This document shows, one piece after another, positions 26,231 to 34,627 of a stretch of 64,000 nucleotides of DNA. This stretch comes from Alkalinema pantanalense. GTDB taxonomy: Bacteria; Cyanobacteriota; Cyanobacteriia; Leptolyngbyales; Leptolyngbyaceae. The notes under the pieces are model-generated. The model had not been told where the DNA came from. It saw only the letters and a program-made list of their open reading frames with translations, and ran no database searches. Every line of letters begins with the position of its first letter. Within the stretch, counting starts at the first letter, position 1. The stretch is taken from the NCBI RefSeq assembly GCF_050753345.1, contig NZ_JBLZFX010000009.1, positions 38,192 through 102,191 of the forward strand. Reading direction: 5' to 3'. Position numbers and translations under genes: made by a program.

Positions 26231-26617
26231 TAAGACTCCGAGAACCTGCGAATACCCATTTCTTAAATGTCATTTTCCTTTTCTTTGGTCGGGGCTAGTC
26301 TTTTTGAGAACTAAAGCTCGGGCAGATTCATCAATGCTTCCATCCCGGAGCCTGAGCCTTTGTTGTGACCCCAACCGCTGCTTTGCCCAATTAATGCTCT
26401 GGACAATTCATCAAATAACAATTTCGTCGTTGTACCGATCGCTCTTCTTACAAGATCTTGTCCCTTCAGCCATCCCTCTTAATAGGCGATCGGATACGCC
26501 GTAGTTCTAGCCGATCTAGAGACGTAACCCGCCGAAATTCCCCTTATGGTACTAACTATGCGTCTCTGCGATCGCATCTGTATTAACCAACCCTAAATTT
26601 ATTGAAGGAGAAATCCT
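26231..26617. other. Gene-free region upstream of the 2Fe-2S ferredoxin
   Basis: No supported gene is present in this stretch; an open frame at 26304-26504 has no ribosome site and odd composition. It ends in GAAGGAGAAATCCT, a strong ribosome site for the ferredoxin gene, and should include its promoter. Confidence 0.5.
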
Positions 26618-26989
26618 ATGCCTAAAGTGACCGCCCAAGGAAAAACATTTGATGTTGCATACGAAGCAAATTTGAGAGAAGCGCTACTGGAACAGGATAT
26701 TGACCTGTACAATGGCGCAGCCAAAGTGCTTAATTGCCATGGCCATAGCAGTTGTGGTAGCTGTCTAGTCAAAGTTGAGGGAATGGTGTCGGAACCCACT
26801 GACTTTGAAAAACTAAGAATGGCCATTCCGCCCCACTCTCAACACCACGATCGGCGGCTGGCTTGCCAAGCAAAAGTTCTTGGTGATGTAAAAGTTACCA
26901 AATTTGATGGTCACTTTGGGACAGGGGATGATGTGGTTTGGACGCCTAAGCAAGACCTTGCAGCAGAAGCTGCTGCCACTAACAGCTAA
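26618..26989 (+). CDS. 2Fe-2S ferredoxin, basic N-terminal type
   Basis: A soluble [2Fe-2S] electron carrier of 123 residues. Cluster ligands are Cys40, Cys46 and Cys49 in NCHGHSSCGSCLVKVEG and Cys83 in RRLACQAKVLG. The C-x5-C-x2-C spacing and the His between the first two Cys separate it from photosynthetic PetF (C-x4-C-x2-C). The tail beyond residue 95 (TGDDVVWTPKQDLAAEAAAT) is unlike PetF. The ribosome site AAGGAG lies 8 bases before ATG. Redox partner unknown; no reductase or hydrogenase gene is near. Confidence 0.88.
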   Translation: MPKVTAQGKTFDVAYEANLREALLEQDIDLYNGAAKVLNCHGHSSCGSCLVKVEGMVSEPTDFEKLRMAIPPHSQHHDRRLACQAKVLGDVKVTKFDGHFGTGDDVVWTPKQDLAAEAAATNS

Positions 26990-27269
26990 TCGTTGGTAGT
27001 CACGATAGCTCCTACGATGTCTAGTCCATAGGATGTCTAGACGATACAATTGCTAGCCAATACAAATTACAGTAAACGTCTTTTTGTAAACGCTTTGCTC
27101 TAAATGTCTTGCCGTCAAAGTCACCGTTGTCCTTGGTCACAGGGGGCAACCTTCATTCAACCTCACTTCACCCCGTAGGCTTCACTAGAGATGGGCATTG
27201 ACATACGATCGCTCTCTCGGTGAAGCTTTCTCTGTCTAGTGCAGTTTGTCCTGAGAGTATCTAGACAAA

Positions 27270-28289
27270 CTATTCTCCCACTCGGTGATCAGGGAGTTCC
27301 TGGGATAATCTAATGCTTTCGGAAAAGGCCGCTGTCGTAGGTTGGCTGGAGTGTGGTTGGACTTCATGGAAGTAGCGGTAATCTAGATAGCGATCGCCCG
27401 TTTGGGAAAGATAAAAAATATCCATAAAACGATGATCCCACATCACTTCGTGATTGCTATAGGTATTGCGAGCGTGAATGGTTTCTGTCACGGTCTCATC
27501 AATTCCGATTAACGAAATAATCAACTGAGCATGGGATGTGGCAAGGGACTCTGGTGTTTCACCATAGAGAGGACTCGTCTCATGGATAGGATGCATAATA
27601 TTCCACGTTAGCGTGAAGCTGGGAGTGCGCGATCGTAACAATGGCAACTCATGGAAGCGTCGAATAAATTCGCCCTCCAATGTATATTCATCCCGAATCA
27701 GATAGAGCCGCGCTTCCGCTTCCAGAATTTGATTGCGCCGTTGATTGGCCGATCGTAGGATCAACGTGGGTACGCCATTGTGAGGTACGACTACGGCCTG
27801 TTTACTGAATAAAATTCGGGCCGTCGGGCGGGAGAAGCGGGCAAAGGCTAACCCCGTTACTACAGCGATCATCAACAGGCTCATAATGGCCTCGAGGGTG
27901 ACGATCGTATTGGCATAGGTTGTCTTCGGGGCAATTACGCCATAGCCGATCGACCCAAGGGTATGTACACTAAAAAAGAATGCGTCTTCAAAGGAACCTG
28001 GACGCGCCCCTGACAATGCGTCTGGCTCTAGAAGATACAAAATTGCAAACATAGCGTTGATTACAATGTAAACGCTAGAAACAATGCTAACGAAGCCCCA
28101 CCAAGGAATGGTTAGCATCAAATGATAGGAATCCCGCCAGTAGCGATACCAAGCGTTTAACCCATCCACCTGGAACTTACCATCCCGGCTAGCAATGCGA
28201 ACCATGCCTCGTTGCCCATCGCCTCGCCTATTGCCCCGTTGCCCTTCGATCGTCGATCGTCGGAATGCTAACCGTAAAGGATGTTTCAT
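27270..28289 (-). CDS. Inward-rectifier potassium channel (KirBac type)
   Basis: A K+ channel subunit of the prokaryotic Kir family, 339 residues. A slide helix (LNAWYRYWRDSYHLML) leads into outer helix WWGFVSIVSSVYIVINAMFA, pore helix and filter (FFFSVHTLGSIGYGVIAP) and inner helix (TLEAIMSLLMIAVVTGLAFA). The C-terminal half is the cytoplasmic immunoglobulin-like domain (LMFR-type start FSRPTARILFSKQAVVVP to EVMWDHRFMDIFYL). Filter SIGYG is within the family range. ATG 28289 is chosen; GTG codons up to 28310 could add seven residues. It lies 140 bp downstream of the FG-GAP gene on the same strand. Confidence 0.92.
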   Translation of the reverse strand: MKHPLRLAFRRSTIEGQRGNRRGDGQRGMVRIASRDGKFQVDGLNAWYRYWRDSYHLMLTIPWWGFVSIVSSVYIVINAMFAILYLLEPDALSGARPGSFEDAFFFSVHTLGSIGYGVIAPKTTYANTIVTLEAIMSLLMIAVVTGLAFARFSRPTARILFSKQAVVVPHNGVPTLILRSANQRRNQILEAEARLYLIRDEYTLEGEFIRRFHELPLLRSRTPSFTLTWNIMHPIHETSPLYGETPESLATSHAQLIISLIGIDETVTETIHARNTYSNHEVMWDHRFMDIFYLSQTGDRYLDYRYFHEVQPHSSQPTTAAFSESIRLSQELPDHRVGE

Positions 28290-28426
28290 GGGTATACCCA
28301 CCCTAACCACATGTCTATTGTAGAAGAGGGTTAGGGAGTAGAAGAGGGTTAAGGGGACATATCTAGAGGACTGGTGTTTAGATTGACTGCCTGAGGCAAA
28401 ACTAACCCGAGGATTAGCTAAGACGA

Positions 28427-29452
28427 TTAACTAAATTGACCACAGGTTTCGAGTTGCCAATTGGGATCCAAAGATGTTAGAGGCCGGTTAGCAACCAAGT
28501 TAAAATCGTCCATGGCTCCAAAGCCCATACTTCCCGTCAAGCGGTTACGCCAGAGAATATCGACAGTCCCGTCGTTGTTTAAATCTCCTACATCCTGAAT
28601 GAGCCAATTGGGATCCATTCGTTGGGTAATGTTATATCCTGCCTGTACCGTGGTACCGTCCATTTGCCAGATAGCGGTTACACTGGCCACGGTCTGTTCC
28701 CAAATAATATCCAACTGGCCATCGTGATCCATATCTGCAATCCCTTTCACCAACCAATTGGCATCTGCCACGGTGGGTAAAGCGGTTGCACTGGCGAATT
28801 GACCTGCTCCTGTCAAGTGCCAAAGGGTGTTATATCCCTGCTGACCATGTCGCCAAAACAGATCGACTTGTTTGTCGCCATTAAAATCGCCCACGCCGAC
28901 AATTTCCCAAGCTGTATCAGCGACGGTGCCCAAACTCGCAGCACCCACGATCGAAAACCCATTCATATGCCAAGTCACTAAATCTCCCGTACGGCGATTT
29001 CTCCATAGGAGATCGGTCTTTTGATCTTGATTAAAATCAGCGACTCCAGCAACTTGCCAGCCCAAATCCTGCATTGCGCCAAAGTCGATTGACGCTTCAT
29101 AGACGCAACCTGTTAGCTTCCAAAAGGAAAGCGCACCTGTGAGATCGTTGTACCAGAGTAAATCTTGATCTCCATCGCGATCGAAATCCCCTCGGGCTGC
29201 TACTTGCCATGCCGGATCAGAGACTGTTGGCAAGTCATGGGTCACGATCGTTTGATCGGGTTGAATTTCCCACAGTTGAGTTTGTCCGGTCTTAATGTTG
29301 CGAAACAGAAGTTCAGTGTTACTACTGGCTGCGGTGGGTACCGGAGCCCCAGGCAGGGAGGTATTCAGTGGCTGGGTCGAGTTGAAAGCATTGGGGGATT
29401 GAATCGCAAGAGGCGCAGGAGTTTCCCAGCTTAAAGCACTACTAAAAGACAT
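28427..29452 (-). CDS. FG-GAP/VCBS repeat protein
   Basis: A 341-residue protein built of about six repeats of some 46-49 residues. Each has a Ca2+-binding-like loop and a Trp-rich strand: DFDRDGDQDLLWYNDLTGAL, DFNQDQKTDLLWRNRRTGDL, DFNGDKQVDLFWRHGQQG, DMDHDGQLDIIWE and DLNNDGTVDILWRNRLTGSM. Such repeats fold as a beta-propeller and occur in surface or secreted adhesins. No classical signal peptide is visible; the N-terminal ~45 residues are Ser/Pro/Ala-rich, as in type I-secreted cyanobacterial proteins. The location is therefore probably extracellular, but this is inference. The start (ATG 29452) follows a 470-bp promoter region. Confidence 0.85.
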   Translation of the reverse strand: MSFSSALSWETPAPLAIQSPNAFNSTQPLNTSLPGAPVPTAASSNTELLFRNIKTGQTQLWEIQPDQTIVTHDLPTVSDPAWQVAARGDFDRDGDQDLLWYNDLTGALSFWKLTGCVYEASIDFGAMQDLGWQVAGVADFNQDQKTDLLWRNRRTGDLVTWHMNGFSIVGAASLGTVADTAWEIVGVGDFNGDKQVDLFWRHGQQGYNTLWHLTGAGQFASATALPTVADANWLVKGIADMDHDGQLDIIWEQTVASVTAIWQMDGTTVQAGYNITQRMDPNWLIQDVGDLNNDGTVDILWRNRLTGSMGFGAMDDFNLVANRPLTSLDPNWQLETCGQFS

Positions 29453-29923
29453 AAACTTTGCTTGACTTCTTCAAATGACAAATGCAAACAAACTGAGTAT
29501 CTGAGTGTTAGAAAACGAATCAGGTTCTGGACAACTAGCAATGAACTTGCCAGAAGTTCTTCGGTTGTAGTTGATTTGTTTATGCCTTGCCGTCCGAAGA
29601 ACTGCGCAGGGTCTCATCGCTTTTGTCAAAGGTTAATAAACTTTTACGGAACGTACGGAGGGGCAGCTTGGCAACAAGTCCATGGCCTGACGCGGTCATT
29701 GCACGCTGCTGAATAGGGAAGATTAATCTCGATCGTGGCAACGATTAAAACAAGACGTAATCCATCGGTCTGTAGGAGATGAGAGCGGTATAATTGGCTC
29801 AACTTTGGGTATTCAGCACAATTCTCTGTCCCAGACTGGCTAATGCTGACCGAAAGAGGCTGTTACTGCTGATTCCATAAGTTTTCAATTCAAGCTCTCT
29901 GCTGTATTTGGTGTTAGATTGCA
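29453..29923. other. Divergent intergenic region
   Basis: No gene is seen between the FG-GAP gene (minus) and the DUF4912 fusion gene (plus). An open frame at 29462-29716 has no ribosome site. The region must hold promoters for both genes. No Pho-box-like direct repeats could be recognised, although the plus-strand gene has a phosphate-binding-like domain. Confidence 0.45.
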
Positions 29924-32900
29924 ATGTTGAAAAAGGGTTCTTCCGCGAAGCATATGCCATTGGCATTTGCGTTAGTCATCGCCACAATGCCCTCCGTGCT
30001 GATGACTTCTATGACTTCTGCACCAATCACGTTGGCACAGACGGCTAATCCTCCATCGCTCCCTCCATCCCTTCCCCAGGGCTCGATCGTGCGGATTGAT
30101 GGATCTGGAAGTTTGGCTGCCGTTAATCAGGCGCTGAAGCAGAGTTTTGAAGGCAAATATGCGGGTAGCAAGGTCGATTTTGCCAGTCGGGGAACCGATC
30201 TAGGATTGCAGGCTTTGGTGGCGGGGCAGGTCGATCTGGCGGCGATCGGACGATCGCTAACCAGTGCAGAAAAAGCCCAAGGTCTAGTGGCCATTCCCAT
30301 TAAGCGCGAAAAGATTGCGATGGTGGTGGGGGAGAATAACCCCTTCAGCAAAAGTCTGACGATTCATCAATTTGCCAAAATTTTCCGGGGAGAACTGACG
30401 GATTGGTCGCAGGTGGGTGGGCAAGCAGGCCCCATTCGCGTTGTGGACTTGCCCGATGCCAGTGATACCCGCAAAGCGTTTCCCAATTATCCGGTCTTTC
30501 AAACTGCCCCGTTTCAAGCAGTGGCTACGGCTACGAAATTGACCGATGAGCAGCCGGAGACGATCGCCCAGCAATTAGGAACCGATAGCATTGGCTATGT
30601 AACCGCCGATCAGGTCAGCAATCTTAAGGGGGTGAAAGTGCTGGCCATGCACGATGTATTGCCCACCGATCCCCGCTATCCCTTTTCCCAGCCTTTGGCC
30701 TACGTGTATCGAAAAGGCAAAGTCGCCCCCGCAGCCCAAGCCTTCCTGGCATCTGTAGCTGATCCGACTGGGCGGCAGGCCATTCAATCAGTCAGTTCAG
30801 CCGGAGCCGAGATCCCGAATGTCAATGCTGATGTGGCAGCGGCGATCGCGGTGGGAACGACGGCCCTAACCGCTGGGACAAACGCCTCTTCTCCCACAGC
30901 GGGGGCTCCCGCTAGTGCTACCCCCAGTCCTGCGGCGATCCCCGCAGCAACCCCTAGCGCGGCGGCAACGGCCAGCCCGGTTGCCCCAACCGATGGATCT
31001 CAAGCTCAGGTTCCTGCCAGTTCAGCCACGGGTACAACTCCTGATGCCACCAGTACCAATCGCGTTGGTGCGGTTGAAGCTGGATTACCGGATTGGCTAT
31101 GGTTCCTCTTACCACTGGGGGCTGCAGGCTTACTGTGGTGGAGCCTCAAAGGACGCAAAACGACTCCTGAAGCCTCGATCGGAGCAGTAACGCCAGCGGC
31201 GGTTCCCAGTCCAGATTTACCCGCTGATTTAGGATCTGTGCCTCCGGTGTCAGGGGCGGTATCGTCGGCTTCCCCGGAAGTGCCTCCGGTGATGCCCTTA
31301 GCTGGGGCTGAGGCTCTGTCAGGGACAGCCCTTCCAGTCGTTCCCCCGGTTGCAGAAGCTGAGGCAGGTACAAATGCTGAGCCTCTGTCTGCGGCAGAAT
31401 CCGAAATCCCCGTAGAACTGAATTCTCGTTGTGCGGACACTTCGGCCATCCCACTCACCGCAGCCGAAACGACTGCACCTGCCGCGATCGATGCGGATGG
31501 GGATGGGATTCCCGATGGTATTGCAGAAACCGCACCGCGATCGATCGATGGGAATGCCATGGGCTTACTGTTTCCTGGCTTAGCAGTAGGGGCTGGTTTA
31601 GCGGCGGGAGCGGCGGCGGTAGGATTGGCTTCTGGATCCTCCGAATCGGATCAGCTATCTGTCACCCCTGAACCGACTCTCACCTCTGAGCCTGGTCAAG
31701 ACCCGGAACCGATCACCCAACTGCCTCCCCAGGTTCAACCTTCGCCGGAGGAGCAGTTTGCAGAGGTAGGGTTGGATGCTAAATTAGCCAATCTGACTGT
31801 AGGGTCGCCGGAGCCTTCTGCACCGTTCAACAATCCATCTGATCCAGAAGTTGTGGGTTCTCAGTCCCCGGATTTCCAACCTACGGATTTGCAACCTCCT
31901 AATGTGGCGGTCAATCCCTTGGTCGCCGGAGCCGCGATCGTGGGTGGTGCTGCAGCTATGGGGGCTACCTTTGCCATGACCGCCGATGACCCCACGCAGA
32001 CCAATGTGGAAGCGACTAAATTTGATGTCGGGCAAACTGATCTCAGCAGTGAATCCTTGGCGACCGTGGATGAAGGATTGCCCGAATTGCCCGATGGGTA
32101 TGGCGAAAGCCGGATTGTCTTGATGCCACGGGATCCCCAATGGGCCTACACCTACTGGGATGTGCCCAATGACCATCGCAATGCGTTGCGACAACAGGGC
32201 GGTCAGCAGCTTGCTCTGCGTCTCTATGATGTGACGGATATCGATGTGGGAGACCAAAACCCCCACAGTATGCAGCAGTATGCCTGTGATGAAATGTCAC
32301 GGGATTGGTACTTACCCGTGCCCGTTAGCGATCGGGATTACGTGGCGGAAATTGGCTATGTCACTGGAGATGGGCGCTGGCTCATGCTGGCCCGATCTAA
32401 TGCTATGAGAATCCCGCCAGTCTATCCTTCTGATTGGTTTGATGAGCAGTTCATCACGGTCGATTGGCAGGAAGATCTCCAGGGCAAAACCTTCCTGGAA
32501 TTGGTACCGCCGGGAACGGGCCAGGGCGATTTTGCTCCGTATCCTCCTATGTTTGGGCTCTCCCAAGAGGCTGAAGCAATGCGGATTGCGGGTTCACTGT
32601 TTGGCTCGATGCACCAGTTACCCTCGTCAGCCATCAGTTCCTTTGTGTTCCCGTCGGGGATGGGAATGTGGAGTTTGCCGACGCCATCGGGAATGGGAAT
32701 GTCTGGCATTACCGGGATGTCAGGGGCTGGCTTCTCGGCTTCCATGCCCCCAGTGCGATCGCGCAAGTTTTGGATGGTGGCGGATGCGGAATTAATTGTC
32801 TACGGTGCGACGGAACCCGATGCCACGGTGACGATCGGAGGCATGCCTATCAAGCTCAACTCCGATGGCACGTTCCGCTTCCATCTCTCCTTCCAGGATG

Positions 32901-33034
32901 GGGTGTTGGATTATCCCATCATGGCAGTGGCTGCGGATGGCGAACAGATGCGGCAAATCCGGATGCGCTTTATGCGGGAAACGCCATTGCGCAATACCAA
33001 CACGAAAGACGAGGCAACGGAAGAACGATTCTAG
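29924..33034 (+). CDS. PstS-like substrate-binding domain fused to DUF4912
   Basis: A 1036-residue envelope protein. Signal-like N-terminus (MPLAFALVIATMPSVLM, then APITLAQTA). Residues ~45-290 form a PstS/PBP-like fold (GSIVRIDGSGSLAAVNQALK, DLAAIGRSLTSAEKA, FAKIFRGELTDWSQVGG, DSIGYVTADQV). A Pro/Ala/Thr linker follows, a membrane helix at ~387-405 (LPDWLWFLLPLGAAGLLWWS), and two more hydrophobic Gly/Ala stretches near 547-568 and 663-685. Then comes a DUF4912 domain from ~728 (ESRIVLMPRDPQWAYTYWDV) and a C-terminal beta domain (~953-1015, YGATEPDATVTIGGMPIKLN). DUF4912 function is unknown. A sensor that couples phosphate or another periplasmic ligand to the cytoplasm is a reasonable inference. 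A monocistronic gene. Confidence 0.75.
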   Translation: MLKKGSSAKHMPLAFALVIATMPSVLMTSMTSAPITLAQTANPPSLPPSLPQGSIVRIDGSGSLAAVNQALKQSFEGKYAGSKVDFASRGTDLGLQALVAGQVDLAAIGRSLTSAEKAQGLVAIPIKREKIAMVVGENNPFSKSLTIHQFAKIFRGELTDWSQVGGQAGPIRVVDLPDASDTRKAFPNYPVFQTAPFQAVATATKLTDEQPETIAQQLGTDSIGYVTADQVSNLKGVKVLAMHDVLPTDPRYPFSQPLAYVYRKGKVAPAAQAFLASVADPTGRQAIQSVSSAGAEIPNVNADVAAAIAVGTTALTAGTNASSPTAGAPASATPSPAAIPAATPSAAATASPVAPTDGSQAQVPASSATGTTPDATSTNRVGAVEAGLPDWLWFLLPLGAAGLLWWSLKGRKTTPEASIGAVTPAAVPSPDLPADLGSVPPVSGAVSSASPEVPPVMPLAGAEALSGTALPVVPPVAEAEAGTNAEPLSAAESEIPVELNSRCADTSAIPLTAAETTAPAAIDADGDGIPDGIAETAPRSIDGNAMGLLFPGLAVGAGLAAGAAAVGLASGSSESDQLSVTPEPTLTSEPGQDPEPITQLPPQVQPSPEEQFAEVGLDAKLANLTVGSPEPSAPFNNPSDPEVVGSQSPDFQPTDLQPPNVAVNPLVAGAAIVGGAAAMGATFAMTADDPTQTNVEATKFDVGQTDLSSESLATVDEGLPELPDGYGESRIVLMPRDPQWAYTYWDVPNDHRNALRQQGGQQLALRLYDVTDIDVGDQNPHSMQQYACDEMSRDWYLPVPVSDRDYVAEIGYVTGDGRWLMLARSNAMRIPPVYPSDWFDEQFITVDWQEDLQGKTFLELVPPGTGQGDFAPYPPMFGLSQEAEAMRIAGSLFGSMHQLPSSAISSFVFPSGMGMWSLPTPSGMGMSGITGMSGAGFSASMPPVRSRKFWMVADAELIVYGATEPDATVTIGGMPIKLNSDGTFRFHLSFQDGVLDYPIMAVAADGEQMRQIRMRFMRETPLRNTNTKDEATEERF

Positions 33035-33186
33035 CGCTGATAGAAACTCACCTAATCATATTCGCGAAACCAAGGGCTGTGGAGATCGGGCGTCGCCCCT
33101 ACCGCCATAGCCCTATATCAGACTTTCGTATTAGACTTTCGTGTCAGCTTTGTACTGCGTTTGCATGGATGCAAACTGTACTTGCC

Positions 33187-34353
33187 CTACAGTCGAGAGC
33201 TTAAATTGAGGGGAACCCGTGGTGTTCCTAAAATCGATTCGTACAGAGCCTCAACCCGAGTAATATTGTTGCTCAGGGTATAGCGGTCTAAAACCCGTTG
33301 TCTAGACTTTTGTCCCAAAAGCTTCGTCAGTTCTGGATGATCACGGAAGAGAGGTAACAGCGTTTGTAACTGGGTTGCCACCGATTGGGTCGTGCGCATT
33401 ATCACCCCTGCCCCGTCCTCTAAGACTTCTCCATCGGCTCCGGCATCCGTTGCAATGCAGGCTAGACCGCAGGCCATGGCTTCGAGTAGAGACAGCGAGA
33501 GCCCTTCGACGAGCGACGGCAGAATAAAGACATCTGCACTGCGCAAGATTTCAATCCGTTTCGCTTCTTCTGCCACAAATCCCAGCCATTTCACACCAAT
33601 TTCTTCGCCATATTGAGACCGGAGCGAGGAGAGCAATGGCCCACTCCCCACCATTAGTAATTTACTATTCGCTCCCATGTTGGAGGCTTTCCATGCTCTG
33701 AGCAGCGCTTCCACATTTTTTTCGGGTGCAATGCGGCCTTGGTAAACAAACACCCGATCGCCACGCCAACGGCCCCGATATCTCGATTCCCCAGGACAGT
33801 ATTTATCAACATCGACGCCATTGGGAATAACCGCCACCCGTTCGGCGGGAACGCCGAGCTTGACCAATAAATCTTTTTGTAAATAGGAAAAGACAATGAC
33901 GCGATCGTAGTTGGCCAGGGCTGGGGCGTAAAGTTGATACATCAAATACTGGGTGCCCGAGGCCCAGTTGCGCAGTTGATTATCAAAGGCAGGATGGAAG
34001 GTGGCCACGAGGGGGACGCCTAACTCTTCGCACAATTCCGGCAACCGAAAATCCAACGGGGAAAGGGTTAAAGAAGCATGAACAACATCGGGTTTAAGTT
34101 TTTTTAACGATCGCAATAACACCCGGCTCGATCGTAGCTTCGGCAATGTATAAATCTGTGACTTAAACAAAAACGGAATTGTCACCTCTTGGAAATTGGG
34201 AACATTGTCCGGTACTTCATCTTCTCGATCTGCTTGGGAGAAATGAAAGAAGCTGACGCGATGGCCGCGATCGAGCAACGCATTGGTCACCTCGCGACCG
34301 TAGGTTACGTTGCCACAAAAGGGCGATTTTTTTCCCAACCAAGCGATGTGCAT
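33187..34353 (-). CDS. Glycosyltransferase, GT4 family
   Basis: A retaining nucleotide-sugar glycosyltransferase of GT-B fold, 388 residues. The N-terminal acceptor domain starts MHIAWLGKKSPFCGNVTYGR. The C-terminal donor domain has VFVYQGRIAPEKNVEALLRA, LLMVGSGPLLSSLRSQYG and the E-x7-E motif in PSLVEGLSLSLLEAMACG followed by ACIATDAGADGEVL. It belongs to the group that makes glycolipids or polysaccharides; the donor and acceptor cannot be read. It converges with the DUF4912 fusion gene. ATG at 34353 is the only sensible start. Confidence 0.85.
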   Translation of the reverse strand: MHIAWLGKKSPFCGNVTYGREVTNALLDRGHRVSFFHFSQADREDEVPDNVPNFQEVTIPFLFKSQIYTLPKLRSSRVLLRSLKKLKPDVVHASLTLSPLDFRLPELCEELGVPLVATFHPAFDNQLRNWASGTQYLMYQLYAPALANYDRVIVFSYLQKDLLVKLGVPAERVAVIPNGVDVDKYCPGESRYRGRWRGDRVFVYQGRIAPEKNVEALLRAWKASNMGANSKLLMVGSGPLLSSLRSQYGEEIGVKWLGFVAEEAKRIEILRSADVFILPSLVEGLSLSLLEAMACGLACIATDAGADGEVLEDGAGVIMRTTQSVATQLQTLLPLFRDHPELTKLLGQKSRQRVLDRYTLSNNITRVEALYESILGTPRVPLNLSSRL

Positions 34354-34627
34354 AAAGGCTACTCCGTCACCATAGGGTTGATTTGAGTATGCAAAGCAAA
34401 CCCCAGAAAAGCGAGTCGCAATGACCGAATCTTGGGGGACGCTGCAAGTGTGATGGATACCGTTGTGATGGATCCTGCGAGGATGCGGAGTGAGGAACGA
34501 AATTTAGGGCTCCTGCTACTAATCGGCCAACGAACTCACTACCCAATTCGATATCGAAGCAGGAAATGGGAAAGTTGCAGGACTGCCGTCAGCTAGGACA
34601 AGGGACACGGTTAGGCAGACACTCTCC

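Noticed and set aside
26304..26504. 66-codon frame upstream of the 2Fe-2S ferredoxin
   Set aside because: Composition is random-like and there is no ribosome site.
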